NCBI GenBank assembly: GCA_030671645.1
Contig: DAOVHV010000052.1
Span: 1-6,835 of the forward strand
Origin: a bacterium
GTDB taxonomy: Bacteria; Bipolaricaulota; Bipolaricaulia; UBA7950; UBA9294
Direction: 5' to 3'
Length of the DNA: 6,835 nucleotides
Positions within the stretch are counted from its first letter, which is position 1. Each line of letters opens with the position of its first letter. Below the pieces are notes generated by a model, which did not search any database, was not told the DNA's origin, and was given only the letters and a program-made list of their open reading frames with translations. Positions 6,330-6,835 of the stretch are shown here, piece after piece. Both the position numbers and the translations under genes were made by a program.

Positions 6330-6356
6330 TTAGCAGTCAATAGATAGGATTGCTAA
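6330..6356 (+). promoter_or_regulatory. CIRCE operator (HrcA binding site) upstream of the clp gene
   Basis: The sequence reads TTAGCAGTC, nine bases, then GATTGCTAA. The known CIRCE consensus is TTAGCACTC-N9-GAGTGCTAA, so 16 of 18 arm positions match, with one mismatch per arm, and the 9-base spacer is exact. It covers the predicted transcription start and ends 12 bases before the ATG, overlapping nothing of the GGAG ribosome site at 6359-6362. HrcA is known to bind CIRCE and to repress chaperone genes, with relief on heat shock through GroEL titration. This site predicts such control for the downstream Clp ATPase gene. No hrcA gene is in the window. Confidence 0.82.
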
Positions 6357-6368
6357 ACGGAGATTCTA

Positions 6369-6835
6369 ATGATTCGCTTCGACAAGATGACCGAAGGGGC
6401 GCAGGAACTGTTCCGCGAGGCGCAGGACCTACTTACGCGCTACAAGCACAACCAGCTCGATGTGGAGCACATTGCCCTGGTGCTGGTGAGCAAGGAGGGC
6501 GTCGGTCGCGAGATTCTGCAAACAATGGGCATCAATCTTGACGCCGTCAGCAGGGACCTCGACAATCTGCTCAGTGGCAAGCCTTCCGTTGTCGGACAGG
6601 TCGCCGGGCAAATCTACATTACCCCGCAGTTGGACGCCGTCGTTCAAGCGGCGCAGATGGAAGCGGATCGGCTTCATGACGAATACATCGGCACCGACCA
6701 TTTGCTCTTGGCCATGAGCCGTTCCACTGATCCACAAATCCGACGCGTGTTGGGCCGGCATCAGATCACACCAGAGGCCATCTACACCTCTCTACGCGAG
6801 GTCCGTGGCGAGCAGCGATTGACCGGACGAGACTC
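6369..6835 (+). CDS. ClpB/ClpC-type AAA+ ATPase, N-terminal domain only (cut by window edge)
   Basis: The 155 visible codons form the double Clp N-terminal repeat domain of a Hsp100 chaperone. Repeat one spans about residues 4-68 (FDKMTEGAQELFREAQDLL, then LDVEHIALVLV at 30-40). Repeat two spans about residues 84-146 (ITPQLDAVVQAAQMEADRL, then YIGTDHLLLAMSR at 106-118). The domain ends in VRGEQRLTGRD, the usual linker to the first AAA+ module, which lies beyond the edge. Such proteins unfold or disaggregate proteins in the cytoplasm. ClpC does so with the ClpP protease, ClpB with DnaK. The visible part cannot separate ClpB from ClpC: the RGxQRxT linker leans to ClpB, but the decisive middle domain and any ClpP-binding loop are missing. 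The ATG at 6369 is preceded by GGAG (6359-6362) at 6 bases. A CIRCE element and a consensus-like promoter lie directly upstream, so it is probably heat-inducible. Confidence 0.9.
   Translation, partial: MIRFDKMTEGAQELFREAQDLLTRYKHNQLDVEHIALVLVSKEGVGREILQTMGINLDAVSRDLDNLLSGKPSVVGQVAGQIYITPQLDAVVQAAQMEADRLHDEYIGTDHLLLAMSRSTDPQIRRVLGRHQITPEAIYTSLREVRGEQRLTGRD

Overview
The window is an ordinary-looking bacterial chromosomal segment. It is gene-dense, appears moderately GC-rich by eye, and has strong Shine-Dalgarno sites and tightly packed operons. It holds seven protein-coding genes, two of them cut by the window edges. I saw no RNA gene, insertion sequence, CRISPR array or prophage gene. A CIRCE-type HrcA operator upstream of a Clp ATPase gene, together with an M3-family PepF peptidase, fits a phylum that uses HrcA control. 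Chloroflexota or Firmicutes-like lineages, or a candidate phylum, are possible. The sequence alone does not settle the taxonomy, and any phylum name here is a weak guess.

Layout. (1) Positions 1-2157, minus strand: a two-gene operon. An HD-superfamily hydrolase (1573-2157) comes first, followed after 11 bases by an oligoendopeptidase F whose C-terminus runs off the left edge (1-1561). A sigma70-like promoter (2198-2226) lies upstream. (2) Positions 2298-3080, plus strand: a TauE/SafE-family membrane exporter, divergent from the HD gene across a 140-base gap that holds promoter candidates for both directions. (3) Positions 3091-6181, minus strand: a three-gene ABC-2-type transporter operon in the order permease, permease, ATPase. 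Both junctions are 4-base ATGA stop/start overlaps. The ATPase ends 10 bases from the exporter gene. (4) Positions 6182-6368: a 187-base divergent regulatory region with a promoter for the ABC operon on one strand, and a promoter plus CIRCE operator for the Clp gene on the other. (5) Positions 6369-6835, plus strand: the N-terminal domain of a ClpB/ClpC-type AAA+ ATPase, cut by the right edge.

The most unusual item is the ABC ATPase. It keeps a perfect Walker A and the Walker B aspartate but has lost the LSGGQ signature, the catalytic glutamate and the H-loop histidine. Even so, it sits intact in a translationally coupled operon with two unfamiliar six-helix permeases. It is probably a binding-only or regulatory nucleotide-binding subunit, or one half of a heterodimer whose competent partner is encoded elsewhere. 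The second notable item is the CIRCE element, which places the Clp gene in the HrcA heat-shock regulon. Functionally, the window mixes protein quality control and peptide turnover (Clp, PepF) with membrane export (TauE-like, ABC-2). I see no evidence that these form one system.
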